Shown here one piece after another: positions 1-9,900 of a stretch of DNA of 64,000 nt (position 1 is the first letter of the stretch; each line of letters starts with the position of its first letter). Both the position numbers and the translations under genes were made by a program. The notes beneath the pieces are model-generated. The model saw only the letters and a program-made list of their open reading frames with translations, was not told the DNA's origin and did not search any database. The DNA comes from Loripinus fragilis (taxonomy: Eukaryota > Mollusca > Bivalvia > Lucinida > Lucinidae). The stretch is taken from contig OZ026517.1 of the NCBI GenBank assembly GCA_964019695.1, positions 59,919,478-59,983,477 of the forward strand, written 5' to 3'.

Positions 1-2
1 GT

Positions 3-398
3 TTTAGAGAATACTTAAAAAAACAGACAGATGAAAAACAACAAGAACCCCCTAAAGGAAAACCCCAAGAAAAAGGTAATCCATCTCGTCCAGGGCAAAC
101 CCTTAAGCCAGCAACCCTGGAGATGATAAGGAAAGACGAAGAGAAGAAGAAAAAAGAAGAGAAAGACAAACTCAAAAAACAACAAAAAGATGAAAGACGG
201 CAACAATATATTAAAGAAAAAGCACAGAAAGAAAAAGAAGAAGCAGAAAAAGCAATACTAGCTCAAAAGAATCCATTTTCTGTGTTTAAAAAGGATGATG
301 AGGCAGAGGACATGGAGGATGATTCTGTGGTTTTCACAGACTCTTCCTCCAGTGATCACCTCCCTAAAGGCACACTTTCACGATTACCAACAACTTAA
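3..398 (+). CDS. ORF1 (gag-like) of copy A, C-terminal part only
   Basis: The frame is open from base 3, so the start codon and the zinc knuckles lie outside the window. The visible part is a Lys/Glu/Gln-rich, probably helical segment (KKKEEKDKLKKQQKDERR type), then an acidic stretch and the tail motif VVFTDSSSSDHLPKGTL, which is also found in copies B and F. In the family ORF1 binds the element RNA and forms the RNP. The stop TAA (396-398) is two bases before the ORF2 ATG (401), where copies B and F have TAATG, so the stop/restart context is slightly altered here. Confidence 0.85.
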   Translation, partial: FREYLKKQTDEKQQEPPKGKPQEKGNPSRPGQTLKPATLEMIRKDEEKKKKEEKDKLKKQQKDERRQQYIKEKAQKEKEEAEKAILAQKNPFSVFKKDDEAEDMEDDSVVFTDSSSSDHLPKGTLSRLPTT

Positions 399-400
399 CA

Positions 401-3400
401 ATGGAAGGTGTCAATCTAACCATTATTTTAGTACCTCTTTTAATATTATTTTCAAGTATGGATTTTAAACATAAAATTATTCAATGGAATTGTCGAGGTT
501 TGAAACCTAATTATAATGAAGTATCTCTATTGATTTCTGAATATAATCCATCTGTATTTTGTTTTCAAGAGACATTTCTTAAACCAGATGATAACATCTC
601 ATTACGAGGTTTTAATATATATAACTATGTTCATACTGATTGTCTGAGGCCCTCTGGTGGTGCCTCAATGTTTGTAAAATCATCTTTCCCTCAAAGAAAG
701 ATTGATTTACAAACAGAACTACAAGCGACTGCTGTTTCTGTCACTCTAGACAGAGAAATAACCATATGTTCTGTATATATTCCTCCAGCCTTTTCTCTTA
801 ACTCCCAACACTTGGACAATTTACTGCAACAACTTCCTTCTCCTTATATTTTATTAGGTGACTTTAATGGTCACAATATCCTTTGGGGTGGTCAAAACAA
901 TGATTCCAGAGGTGAACTTATCGAAAATTTCATTACAAAGAATGATATTTGTATTATGAATGATAAGTCTTATACTTATCATTCTCCAAGTACAAAGTCG
1001 TTTACATCTATTGATCTTTCCTTCTGTCATCCATCACTGTTTCTTGATTATAATTGGTCTGTATGTGAAGACCAACACAATAGTGATCACTTCCCTATTA
1101 TCATTGAACAAAACACTTTTTCCACTGAGGACCACAATCCAAAGTGGAAATTAAATAAAGCCAACTGGGATCTATTTAATACTCTGTGCACTGGTAAATT
1201 GATACCAGAAAACTTCAAAGAATCTTCTGATCCTATATCTGATTTTACCTCTTCGCTTATTGAAATATCTAAAGAATGTATTCCTCAAACTTCGACAAAT
1301 CCAACCAAAAGTAATCCATGGTACAATGACGACTGTAAAGAAGCAATTAAACAACGCAAACAAGCTTTATCTAAATTCAAAAGATCTCCAAATACCAACA
1401 ATTTCAATGACATTAAAGTATTTAGAGCTAAAGCCCGTAGAACAATTAAACTTTCGAAGCGTAAGTCATGGAGATCTTATGTTTCGAAAATCAATCATAA
1501 AACTCTTATTAAAAAGGTTTGGGATATGATAAGAAAAATCTCTGGAAAAAACAAATCCCCATGTTACACACATCTAAACATGGTGGGTACTGACAGCAAA
1601 GCAACTTCAAAAACAGACATTGCTGACACTTTAGGAGAAACTTTTTGTCACAATTCATCATCATTCAATTACTCTGAATCCTTCAGAAAGATTAAAATCG
1701 AACAAGAGAAAGTTAAATTGAATTTTAAATCACAAAATAATGAAATTTACAACAAAGATTTTAATTTAGATGAATTAGTTGAAGCAATTCAACTATCACA
1801 TGACTCAGCCACGGGTCCTGATGAGATCCACTATCAAATGCTTAAACATCTCCCAGATACTTCTCTTGAAACCCTTTTGAATATATTTAATTACATTTGG
1901 ACTACTGGTAAATTTCCAGAAGATTGGACCTTAGCAACCATAATCCCAATTCCCAAACCTGGGAAAGATCCTGCGGAACCTAATAATTATAGACCTATAG
2001 CTTTGACAAGTTGTCTATGTAAAACACTTGAAAGAATGATAAATAAAAGACTTACTTGGTTTTTAGAATCCAATAATCATATATCGCGGTTCCAGTCTGG
2101 TTTCAGATCTGACCGCAGTACAACTGATAATTTAGTTAGATTGGAAACCTTCATACGTGATGCCTTTATTAAAAAGGAACATGTAGTTGCTGTGTTTTTT
2201 GATTTGGAAAAAGCTTATGATACCACTTGGAGATATGGCATTTTAAAAGATATCCACAAACTAGGATTAAGAGGTAGACTTCCTACATTCATTGAAAACT
2301 TCCTTGCAGACCGCGCCATGCAAGTCCGAGTTGGCTCCTCTCTGTCTGACTATTATGACCAGGAGCAAGGTGTACCTCAAGGAGGCGTTCTATCAACAAC
2401 ACTTTTTAGCATTAAAATTAATGATATTGTGAAATGTTTAGGTAATCTTACTGATTGCTCATTATATGTTGATGACTTCTGTATCTGTTATCGCTCAAAA
2501 AGCATGGCGACGATTGAACGCCAACTGCAACAAAATTTAAATAAGATTGAAAATTGGGCAACAAGCAATGGTTTTAAGTTTTCCAAATCAAAAACACAGT
2601 GTGTACATTTTTGTCAGTTGCGCAAGCAACATGATGATCCGGTTTTACATTTATATGGATCACCCATTCCAGTTGTTGAGGAATCTAAATTTCTTGGCAT
2701 TTTATTTGATAGAAAACTCAGTTTTATACCCCATATTAAATATCTCAAAGCTAAATGTTTAAAAGCATTGAATCTTTTAAAAGTGCTTTCCCATACTTCT
2801 TGGGGTGCAGACCGAACAACACTTCTAAAGCTGTATCGGTCTCTAGTCCGGTCAAAATTAGACTATGGCTGTATTATATATGGCTCTGCACGAAAATCAT
2901 ATCTTCAAATGCTTGATCCTATACATAACCAAGGACTTAGATTAGCTTTAGGGGCTTTTAGAACTTCTCCTGTTGCTAGTCTCTATGTGGAAGCGGATGA
3001 ACCATCACTATACTCACGAAGAGAGGAACTCTCTATGCAATATGCTATAAGACTTGCTGCTAACCCATCAAATCCTGCTCATGAAGTTACATTCCCACCA
3101 AATTATGTTAATTTATATGAACAAAAACCTAAAGCTATTAAATCATTTGGCATCAGAATTTCACCACTCTTAGAATCTGCCAATATCAAACCACAAAATA
3201 TTGAAAAACATTTTACACCAAATATTCCAGCTTGGTGTATGAAACAACCTGAAATACTTTTTGATTTACATTCCGGGAAAAAATCTGAATCAAATCCACA
3301 CATATTAAAAGATGATTTCAGAAAAATGCAAAGTCGTTATAAGAATTACCAACAAATTTATACTGATGGGTCAAAGGAAGACTCAAAGGTTGGTTGTGCT

Positions 3401-4150
3401 GTTATATCAGACAACCATAGTAATATGCAACGTATACCTGACGATTCATCAATATTCACTGCTGAAGCCAAAGCAATTGATCTAGCTTTAGATTTCATTA
3501 GCACTTGTGATGCTAACAATAAATTTATTATATTTTCTGACTCGCTTTCTGTATTGAAAGCAATGAATCATACCAGTTCAAAAAATCCACAGATTCAGAA
3601 ACTCTTAGAAAAATGTCATGAGCTTTTAGCTTATAAAGAAATTGTTCTCTGTTGGATTCCTAGTCATATAGGTATCCAAGGGAATGAGATGGTAGATAAG
3701 CAAGCAAAAACATCGCTTTCATTAGAACCAACTTCTTTTAAGATTCCATTTTCTAATTTTAAGCCATCTATCAATAAATATATCTTGGAAGAATGGCAAA
3801 CTTCATGGAACAACAGCATTGGAAATAAACTTCTTGACATAAAACCAACTATCGGTGAACAACAATCAGTTGTTCGAAACATTAGAAAAGAAGAAGTCGT
3901 TTTGGCTCGACTCCGTTTAGGTCATACAAGAGTCACACATTCATACTTACTACTAGGTGAAGAGCAACCACACTGTGTTGGTTGCGATGCACCATTCACT
4001 GTACGTCACTTTCTTTTGGATTGTGGCGATTTTGCACAAGTAAGAAATTATTGTTTCCATGTTGATAACATGAAACAGTTATTTCAAGATATACATATTG
4101 ACAGTATTATGACTTTTTTAAGACAAATACATCTTTTTAACAAAATCTAA
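401..4150 (+). CDS. ORF2: APE endonuclease - reverse transcriptase - RNase H (copy A)
   Basis: Intact 1249-residue pol protein that would nick target DNA and reverse-transcribe the element RNA at the nick. By alignment with copy B: APE endonuclease near 20-235 (WNCRG, QET with Glu57, GDFNGHN near 153, SDHFP near 228); RT with GPD, NYRPIAL, FDLEKAYDTTW, QGVPQGGVLS and the catalytic YVDD (689-692); RNase H with YTDGSK (D989), TAEAKA (E1022), FSDS (D1047) and GNEMVD (D1099); a C-terminal CX2CX7HX4C finger. The first 19 residues are a hydrophobic leader before the usual start (Met20-DFKHKI), so the second Met may be the real start. It differs from B and F by scattered substitutions, for example LLDC for LLEC at the finger. 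Confidence 0.95.
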   Translation: MEGVNLTIILVPLLILFSSMDFKHKIIQWNCRGLKPNYNEVSLLISEYNPSVFCFQETFLKPDDNISLRGFNIYNYVHTDCLRPSGGASMFVKSSFPQRKIDLQTELQATAVSVTLDREITICSVYIPPAFSLNSQHLDNLLQQLPSPYILLGDFNGHNILWGGQNNDSRGELIENFITKNDICIMNDKSYTYHSPSTKSFTSIDLSFCHPSLFLDYNWSVCEDQHNSDHFPIIIEQNTFSTEDHNPKWKLNKANWDLFNTLCTGKLIPENFKESSDPISDFTSSLIEISKECIPQTSTNPTKSNPWYNDDCKEAIKQRKQALSKFKRSPNTNNFNDIKVFRAKARRTIKLSKRKSWRSYVSKINHKTLIKKVWDMIRKISGKNKSPCYTHLNMVGTDSKATSKTDIADTLGETFCHNSSSFNYSESFRKIKIEQEKVKLNFKSQNNEIYNKDFNLDELVEAIQLSHDSATGPDEIHYQMLKHLPDTSLETLLNIFNYIWTTGKFPEDWTLATIIPIPKPGKDPAEPNNYRPIALTSCLCKTLERMINKRLTWFLESNNHISRFQSGFRSDRSTTDNLVRLETFIRDAFIKKEHVVAVFFDLEKAYDTTWRYGILKDIHKLGLRGRLPTFIENFLADRAMQVRVGSSLSDYYDQEQGVPQGGVLSTTLFSIKINDIVKCLGNLTDCSLYVDDFCICYRSKSMATIERQLQQNLNKIENWATSNGFKFSKSKTQCVHFCQLRKQHDDPVLHLYGSPIPVVEESKFLGILFDRKLSFIPHIKYLKAKCLKALNLLKVLSHTSWGADRTTLLKLYRSLVRSKLDYGCIIYGSARKSYLQMLDPIHNQGLRLALGAFRTSPVASLYVEADEPSLYSRREELSMQYAIRLAANPSNPAHEVTFPPNYVNLYEQKPKAIKSFGIRISPLLESANIKPQNIEKHFTPNIPAWCMKQPEILFDLHSGKKSESNPHILKDDFRKMQSRYKNYQQIYTDGSKEDSKVGCAVISDNHSNMQRIPDDSSIFTAEAKAIDLALDFISTCDANNKFIIFSDSLSVLKAMNHTSSKNPQIQKLLEKCHELLAYKEIVLCWIPSHIGIQGNEMVDKQAKTSLSLEPTSFKIPFSNFKPSINKYILEEWQTSWNNSIGNKLLDIKPTIGEQQSVVRNIRKEEVVLARLRLGHTRVTHSYLLLGEEQPHCVGCDAPFTVRHFLLDCGDFAQVRNYCFHVDNMKQLFQDIHIDSIMTFLRQIHLFNKI

Positions 4151-4475
4151 TAAGTATTTTTAAAATCATGTTTTGTTTTACATTTTTATCAGACCATAAT
4201 ACAGACTAGTTAAAGTTATACTTTGTTCAGTCAGAGAACATGTACAGTTATCTGAATAGCTCTTTGAAACTGTCAGATATTGTACGTGGTCTCTTCTGTC
4301 AACAACCATATTATAACTTATTTTAATTATACAAACTCATCATCATCATTTCTTTTATTTAATCATACAAATTTTTACTATTTCCATTCACATCATGTTT
4401 AGTTTAATACCGCTTGACGCTAATGACCCACAAGGGTTGATGCGTCGTTAAGCACCAAACAAACAAACAAACAAA
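4151..4475 (+). other. 3'UTR and (CAAA)n tail of copy A
   Basis: Non-coding and AT-rich. A block (GTACAGTTATCTGAATAGC, near 4240-4258) and the terminal hairpin (4416-4446) are conserved in all copies. The hairpin is followed by TTAAGCACC and about four CAAA units. Confidence 0.85.
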
Positions 4476-4983
4476 TGATGATCCGGTTTTACATTTATAT
4501 GGATCACCCATTCCAGTTGTTGAGGAATCTAAATTCCTTGGCATTTTATTTGATAGAAAACTCAGTTTTATACCCCATATTAAATATCTCAAAGCTAAAT
4601 GTTTAAAAGCATTGAATCTTTTAAAAGTGCTTTCCCATACTTCTTGGGGTGCAGACCGAACAACACTTCTCAAGCTGTATCGGTCTCTAGTCCGGTCAAA
4701 ACTAGACTATGGCTGTATTATATATGGCTCTGCACGAAAATCATATCTTCAAATGCTTGATCCTATACATAACCAAGGACTTAGATTAGCTTTAGGGGCT
4801 TTTAGAACTTCTCCTGTTGCTAGTCTCTATGTGGAAGCAGATGAACCATCACTATACTCACGAAGAGAGAAACTCTCTTTGCAATATGCTATAAGACTTG
4901 CTGCTAACCCATCAAATCCTGCTCATGAAGTTACATTCCCACCAATTTATGTTAATTTATATGAACAAAAACCTAAAGCTATT
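4476..4983 (+). pseudogene. 5'-truncated CAAA-LINE copy C, left half (ORF2 fragment)
   Basis: Starts abruptly inside the RT C-terminal region (DDPVLHLYGSPIPVV) right after the tail of copy A and runs open to TAAAGCTATT, where copy B is inserted. The missing continuation resumes after B at 10989. The last bases (CTAAAGCTATT, 4973-4983) are one arm of the B target-site duplication. The open frame that runs on to 5187 is an artefact of reading into the B 5'UTR. It is a fragment and is not expected to be functional. Confidence 0.9.
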
Positions 4984-5556
4984 TCCCTGGAGAGTCCCTA
5001 CCACCTTGTCGCGGTCTCTGGGGCACACTTCACACAGGGGACGGTATTGATTGTAATTATTGTCTCCTCTGGGAGTGCTAAGAGTAGGACCCACCAGTCT
5101 GCCGTGGGTGGCTTTCTCGTAACTCGAAGGGGATGGCCTGGAAGACTGAGAGCATGCAGAATATGGACGTTTATAAATTCTGTATGACTCAACACGTCTC
5201 TTTGGCCTCTTTGACGGGGTAGACTGAGGTGGAAACACGGCCCGGTGTTTCTAATCGGCTTTGTCATGCTAAGCCCCAGGATTCTGAAAATGTAAAAAAA
5301 ATATTTCTTATATCTTCGTTCTATAGTATCGTTCTGATGCCAACCATGTGTCCATTATCTTAAACTTTCTTTCTTTTATAAAATAATCCTGGAAGGCAGT
5401 GGCTTAACGGGTCAATTGTGCAGATTCTATTTGTGCAAGTATACCTTCTATGTATCTCTAGCACTGGAGATCGGAAATCCACTCCATTAAAGTGCTCCCT
5501 TGTTGGGCTCCACGGTGGGTGGGGAGCATGGAGGATGAATCAAACAACTAAACTAC
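4984..5556 (+). promoter_or_regulatory. 5'UTR of copy B, probable internal promoter
   Basis: About 570 bp between the 5' end and ORF1, nearly identical to 25554-26126 in copy F. By family rule the internal promoter should lie here. The last ~165 bp (about 5388-5556) look SINE-like: GGCAGTGGCTTAACGG contains an A-box match (TGGCTTAACGG), CACTGGAGATCGGAAA resembles the first SINE at 17378, and a CAAAC-rich stretch ends just before the ORF1 ATG. No coding potential on the + strand. Confidence 0.6.
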
Positions 5557-6921
5557 ATGGCTAAACAAAAAGCAAAAAAACGTCACATAGCAAATTCAGA
5601 TACTGACTCTGAAAACTCGTACCCAGTTTCTCAACCAACTAATTCAAGTTCGTCAAGTTCGTCTACCTCAACCAAAAAACCTTATGTACCCAGATTTTTA
5701 ATAATCCATTCAGAAAAAGAAGGAGAGACTATTTCTTCTCTTTCTCCGTTTGTTGTACATAAAACAATAATGAGTATTGCAGGAGAACCAAAGAGCATCA
5801 AAAATCTAAGGTCTGGTGATCTTTTGATACAATGTGCAAAAGAGTCACACGAAAAGAATCTACTACAGATGAAGACATTTTGTGGTCTAAAATGCTCCGT
5901 AACACCCCATTCATCCTTGAACACATCCAAGGGTATCATTCGCTGTCCAGCCTTGAGCAGAGTGACAAGCGATGATATCAAGGAAGGCATGGTTGAACAG
6001 GGAGTTACGGATGTACGTAGAATCACTGTACGTCGTGATGGTGAAACAAAATTAACCAACACATATGTTCTTACATTCAACTCACCAAACTTACCTACAG
6101 TTGTTAAGATAGGCTTCATGCAAGTGAAAGTAGATGTCTACATACCAAACCCTCTTCGATGTTACCATTGTCAGGTGTTTGGTCACCACGAAAATAAATG
6201 TGGTAGACACGCTGTATGCTGCAACTGCGGTGAGCCTGAACATTGTGCACCATCTGGCGTGTGTGACAAACCAGCCAAATGTGTCAACTGCTCTGGTAAT
6301 CACCCTGCAAACTCAAAACAATGCCCACAATGGGAGAAAGAGAAGAAAATTCTCAAAATCAAATGTGAAAACAATCTATCATTTCCTGATGCTCGTAAGC
6401 AATACGAACAATTTTACACTGGTCAAACCTATGCAAGTGCTGTAAAACCAGGCACTTGCAACAAATCTACACAAACTGAAAACAAAACCACACAGACAGA
6501 CGACAGCTTTGACGAATACTTAAAAAATCAAGAAAAATCGCAATCAGAAAAAACACCAAAAGAAACACCTAAGGGAAAACAGGACAAAAATACTTCATCT
6601 CCTCGTCCAGGGCCAGCACTTAAGCCAGCAACCCTGGAAATGATGAAGAAGGAGGAGGAGAGGAAGAAAAAAGAAGAGAAAGACAGAATTAAAAAACAAC
6701 AAAAAGAAGAAAGAAAACAGCAATGGCAAAAAGAACAAGCACAGAAAGAAAAAGAACAAACAGAAAAAGCAAAACAAGCTGAAAAGAATCCTTATTCTGT
6801 GTTTGCTGAAAAAGATGATGAGGAGGTGTGTATGGAAGAGGAGTCTGTGGTATTCACAGACTCTTCTTCCAGTGACCATCTCCCTAAAGGCACACTGCCA
6901 AGATTACCAGTAACGAAATAA
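5557..6921 (+). CDS. ORF1 (gag-like, three zinc knuckles) of copy B
   Basis: 454 residues. A Ser-rich N-terminus is followed by a region that probably folds as an RRM-like or gag domain (RFLIIHSEKEGE onward). Zinc knuckles: CX2CX4HX4C at 202-215 (CYHCQVFGHHENKC), then CX2CX4HX6C and CX2CX3HX6C, with CPQWEKEKKILKIK after them, the arrangement usual in I/Jockey-type ORF1. The C-terminus is a long Lys/Glu/Gln-rich helix (about 355-410) and an acidic Ser-rich tail. It should bind the element RNA. The stop TAA (6919-6921) overlaps the ORF2 ATG (6921-6923) as TAATG, a known stop/restart signal in the SART1 retrotransposon. The start is the first ATG after the CAAAC stretch. Confidence 0.95.
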   Translation: MAKQKAKKRHIANSDTDSENSYPVSQPTNSSSSSSSTSTKKPYVPRFLIIHSEKEGETISSLSPFVVHKTIMSIAGEPKSIKNLRSGDLLIQCAKESHEKNLLQMKTFCGLKCSVTPHSSLNTSKGIIRCPALSRVTSDDIKEGMVEQGVTDVRRITVRRDGETKLTNTYVLTFNSPNLPTVVKIGFMQVKVDVYIPNPLRCYHCQVFGHHENKCGRHAVCCNCGEPEHCAPSGVCDKPAKCVNCSGNHPANSKQCPQWEKEKKILKIKCENNLSFPDARKQYEQFYTGQTYASAVKPGTCNKSTQTENKTTQTDDSFDEYLKNQEKSQSEKTPKETPKGKQDKNTSSPRPGPALKPATLEMMKKEEERKKKEEKDRIKKQQKEERKQQWQKEQAQKEKEQTEKAKQAEKNPYSVFAEKDDEEVCMEEESVVFTDSSSSDHLPKGTLPRLPVTK

Positions 6922-9900
6922 TGGAGGGTTTCAATCTAACCATTATTTTAGTACTTCTTTTAATATTATTTTCAAGTATGGATTTTAAACATAAAATTAT
7001 TCAATGGAATTGTCGAGGTTTGAAACCTAATTATAATGAAGTATCTCTATTGATTTCCGAATATAATCCATCCGTATTTTGTTTTCAAGAGACATTTCTT
7101 AAACCAGATGATAACATCTCATTACGAGGTTTTAATATATATAACTATGTTCATACTGATTGTCTGAGGCCCTCTGGTGGCGCCTCAATATTTGTAAAAT
7201 CATCTTTCCCACAAAGAAAGATTGATTTACAAACAGAACTACAAGCAACTGCTGTTTCTGTCACTCTAGACAGAGAAATAATCATATGTTCTGTATATAT
7301 TCCTCCATCGTTTTCTCTTAACTCCCAACACTTGGACAATTTACTGCAACAACTTCCTTCTCCTTATATTTTATTAGGTGACTTCAATGGTCACAATATC
7401 CTCTGGGGTAGTCAAAACAATGATTCCAGAGGTGAACTTATCGAAAATTTCATTACAAAGAATAACATTTGTATTATGAATGATAAGTCTTATACTTATC
7501 ATTCTCCAAGTACAAAGTCTTTTACATCTATTGATCTTTCCTTCTGTCATCCATCACTGTTTCTTGACTATAATTGGTCTGTATGTGAAGACCAACACAA
7601 TAGTGATCACTTCCCTATCATCATTGAACAGAACACTTATTCCACTGAGGATCACAATCCAAAGTGGAAATTAAATAGAGCCAACTGGGATCTATTTAAT
7701 ACTCTGTGCACTGGTAAATTGGTGCCAGAAAACTTCAAAGAATCTTCTGATCCTATAGCTGATTTTACCTCTTCTCTTATCGAAATATCTAAAGAATGTA
7801 TTCCTCTAACTTCGACAAATCCAACTAAAAGTAATCCATGGTACAATGACGACTGTAAAGAAGCAATTAAACAGCGCAAGCAAGCTCTATTTAAATTCAA
7901 AAGATCTCCAAATACCAACAATTTCAATGACATCAAAGTATTTAGAGCTAAAGCCCGTAGAACAATTAAACTTTCGAAGCGTAAATCATGGAGATCTTAT
8001 GTTTCGAAAATCAATCATAAAACACCTATTAAAAAGGTTTGGGATATGATAAGAAAAATCTCTGGAAAAAACAAATCCCCCAGTTACACACATCTAAACA
8101 TGGTGGGTACTGACAACAAAGCAACTTCAAAAACAGACATTGCTGACACTTTAGGAGAAACTTTTTGTCACAATTCATCATCATTCAATTACTCTGAATC
8201 CTTCAGAAAGATTAAAACCGAACAAGAGAAAGTCAAATTGAATTTTAAATCACAAAATAATGAAATTTACAACAAAGATTTTAATTTAGATGAATTAGTT
8301 GAAGCTATTCAACTATCACATGACTCAGCCACGGGTCCTGATGAGATCCACTATCAAATGCTTAAACATCTACCAGATACTTCTCTTGAAACTCTTTTGA
8401 ATATATTTAATTACATTTGGACTACTGGTAAATTTCCAGAAGATTGGATCTTAGCAACCATAATCCCAATTCCCAAACCTGGGAAAGATCCTGCGGAACC
8501 TAATAACTATAGACCTATAGCTTTAACAAGTTGTCTATGTAAAACACTTGAAAGAATGATAAATAAAAGACTTACTTGGTTTTTAGAATCCAATAATCAT
8601 ATATCGCGGTTCCAGTCTGGTTTCAGATCTGACCGCAGTACAACTGATAATTTAGTTAGATTGGAAACCTTCATACGTGATGCCTTTATTAAAAAGGAAC
8701 ATGTAGTTGCTGTGTTTTTTGATATGGAAAAAGCTTATGATACCACGTGGAGATATGGCATTTTAAAAGATATCCACAAACTAGGATTAAGAGGTAGACT
8801 TCCTACATTCATTGAAAACTTCCTTGCAGACCGCGCCATGCAAGTCCGAGTTGGCTCCTCTCTGTCTGACTATTACGACCAGGAGCAAGGTGTACCTCAA
8901 GGAGGCGTTCTATCAACAACACTTTTTAGCATTAAAATTAATGATATTGTGAAATGTTTAGGTAATCTTACTGATTGCTCATTATATGTTGATGACTTCT
9001 GTATCTGTTATCGCTCAAAAAGCATGGCGACGATTGAACGCCAACTGCAACAAAATTTAAATAAGATTGAAAATTGGGCAACAAGCAATGGTTTTAAGTT
9101 TTCCAAATCAAAAACACAGTGTGTACATTTCTGTCAGTTGCGCAAGCAACATGATGATCCGGTTTTACATTTATATGGATCACCCATTCCAGTTGTTGAG
9201 GAATCTAAATTCCTTGGCATTTTATTTGATAGAAAACTCAGTTTTATACCCCATATTAAATATCTCAAAGCTAAATGTTTAAAAGCATTGAATCTTTTAA
9301 AAGTGCTTTCCCATACTTCTTGGGGTGCAGACCGAACTACACTTCTCAAGCTGTATCGGTCTCTAGTCCGGTCAAAATTAGACTATGGCTGTATTATATA
9401 TGGCTCTGCACGAAAATCATATCTTCAAATGCTTGATCCTATACATAACCAAGGACTTAGATTAGCTTTAGGGGGTTTTAGAACTTCTCCTGTTGCTAGT
9501 CTCTATGTGGAAGCAGATGAACCATCACTATACTCACGAAGAGAGAAACTCTCTTTGCAATATGCTGTAAGACTTGCTGCTAACCCATCAAATCCTGCTC
9601 ATGAAGTTACATTCCCACCAAATTATGTTAATTTATATGAACAAAAACCTAAAGCTATTAAATCATTTGGCATCAGAATTTCACCACTCTTAGAATCTGC
9701 CAATATCAAACCACAAAATATTGAAAAACATTTTACACCAAACATTCCAGCTTGGTGTATGAAACCACCTGAAATACTTTTTGATTTACATTCCGGGAAA
9801 AAATCTGAATCAAATCCACACATATTAAAAGATGATTTCAGAAAAATGCAAAGTCGTTATAAGAATTACCAACAAATTTATACTGATGGGTCAAAGGAAG

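Larger units (their letters stand above)
1..4475 (+). mobile_element. CAAA-LINE copy A (non-LTR retrotransposon, cut by window edge)
   Basis: I-superfamily-like non-LTR retrotransposon. The window opens inside ORF1. Then come an intact ORF2, a 325-bp 3'UTR and a (CAAA)n tail ending near 4475. Just before the tail is a hairpin with GACGC at 4416-4420 and GCGTC at 4442-4446, also present in copies B and F; such terminal hairpins are the usual RT recognition site in this kind of element. The next bases, from 4476, belong to a different, 5'-truncated copy. Clade placement (I or Nimb-like, from APE + RT + RNase H in one ORF) is from domain order only. Confidence 0.93.

Noticed and set aside
4612..5187. 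191-codon ORF
   Set aside because: It runs from an ORF2 fragment into the 5'UTR of copy B across an insertion boundary; it is not a gene.
6595..6879. Phe/Leu-rich minus-strand ORFs opposite ORF1 (also 27153-27434 and 15-206)
   Set aside because: They are the reverse complement of the Lys/Glu-rich ORF1 helix, not real membrane proteins.
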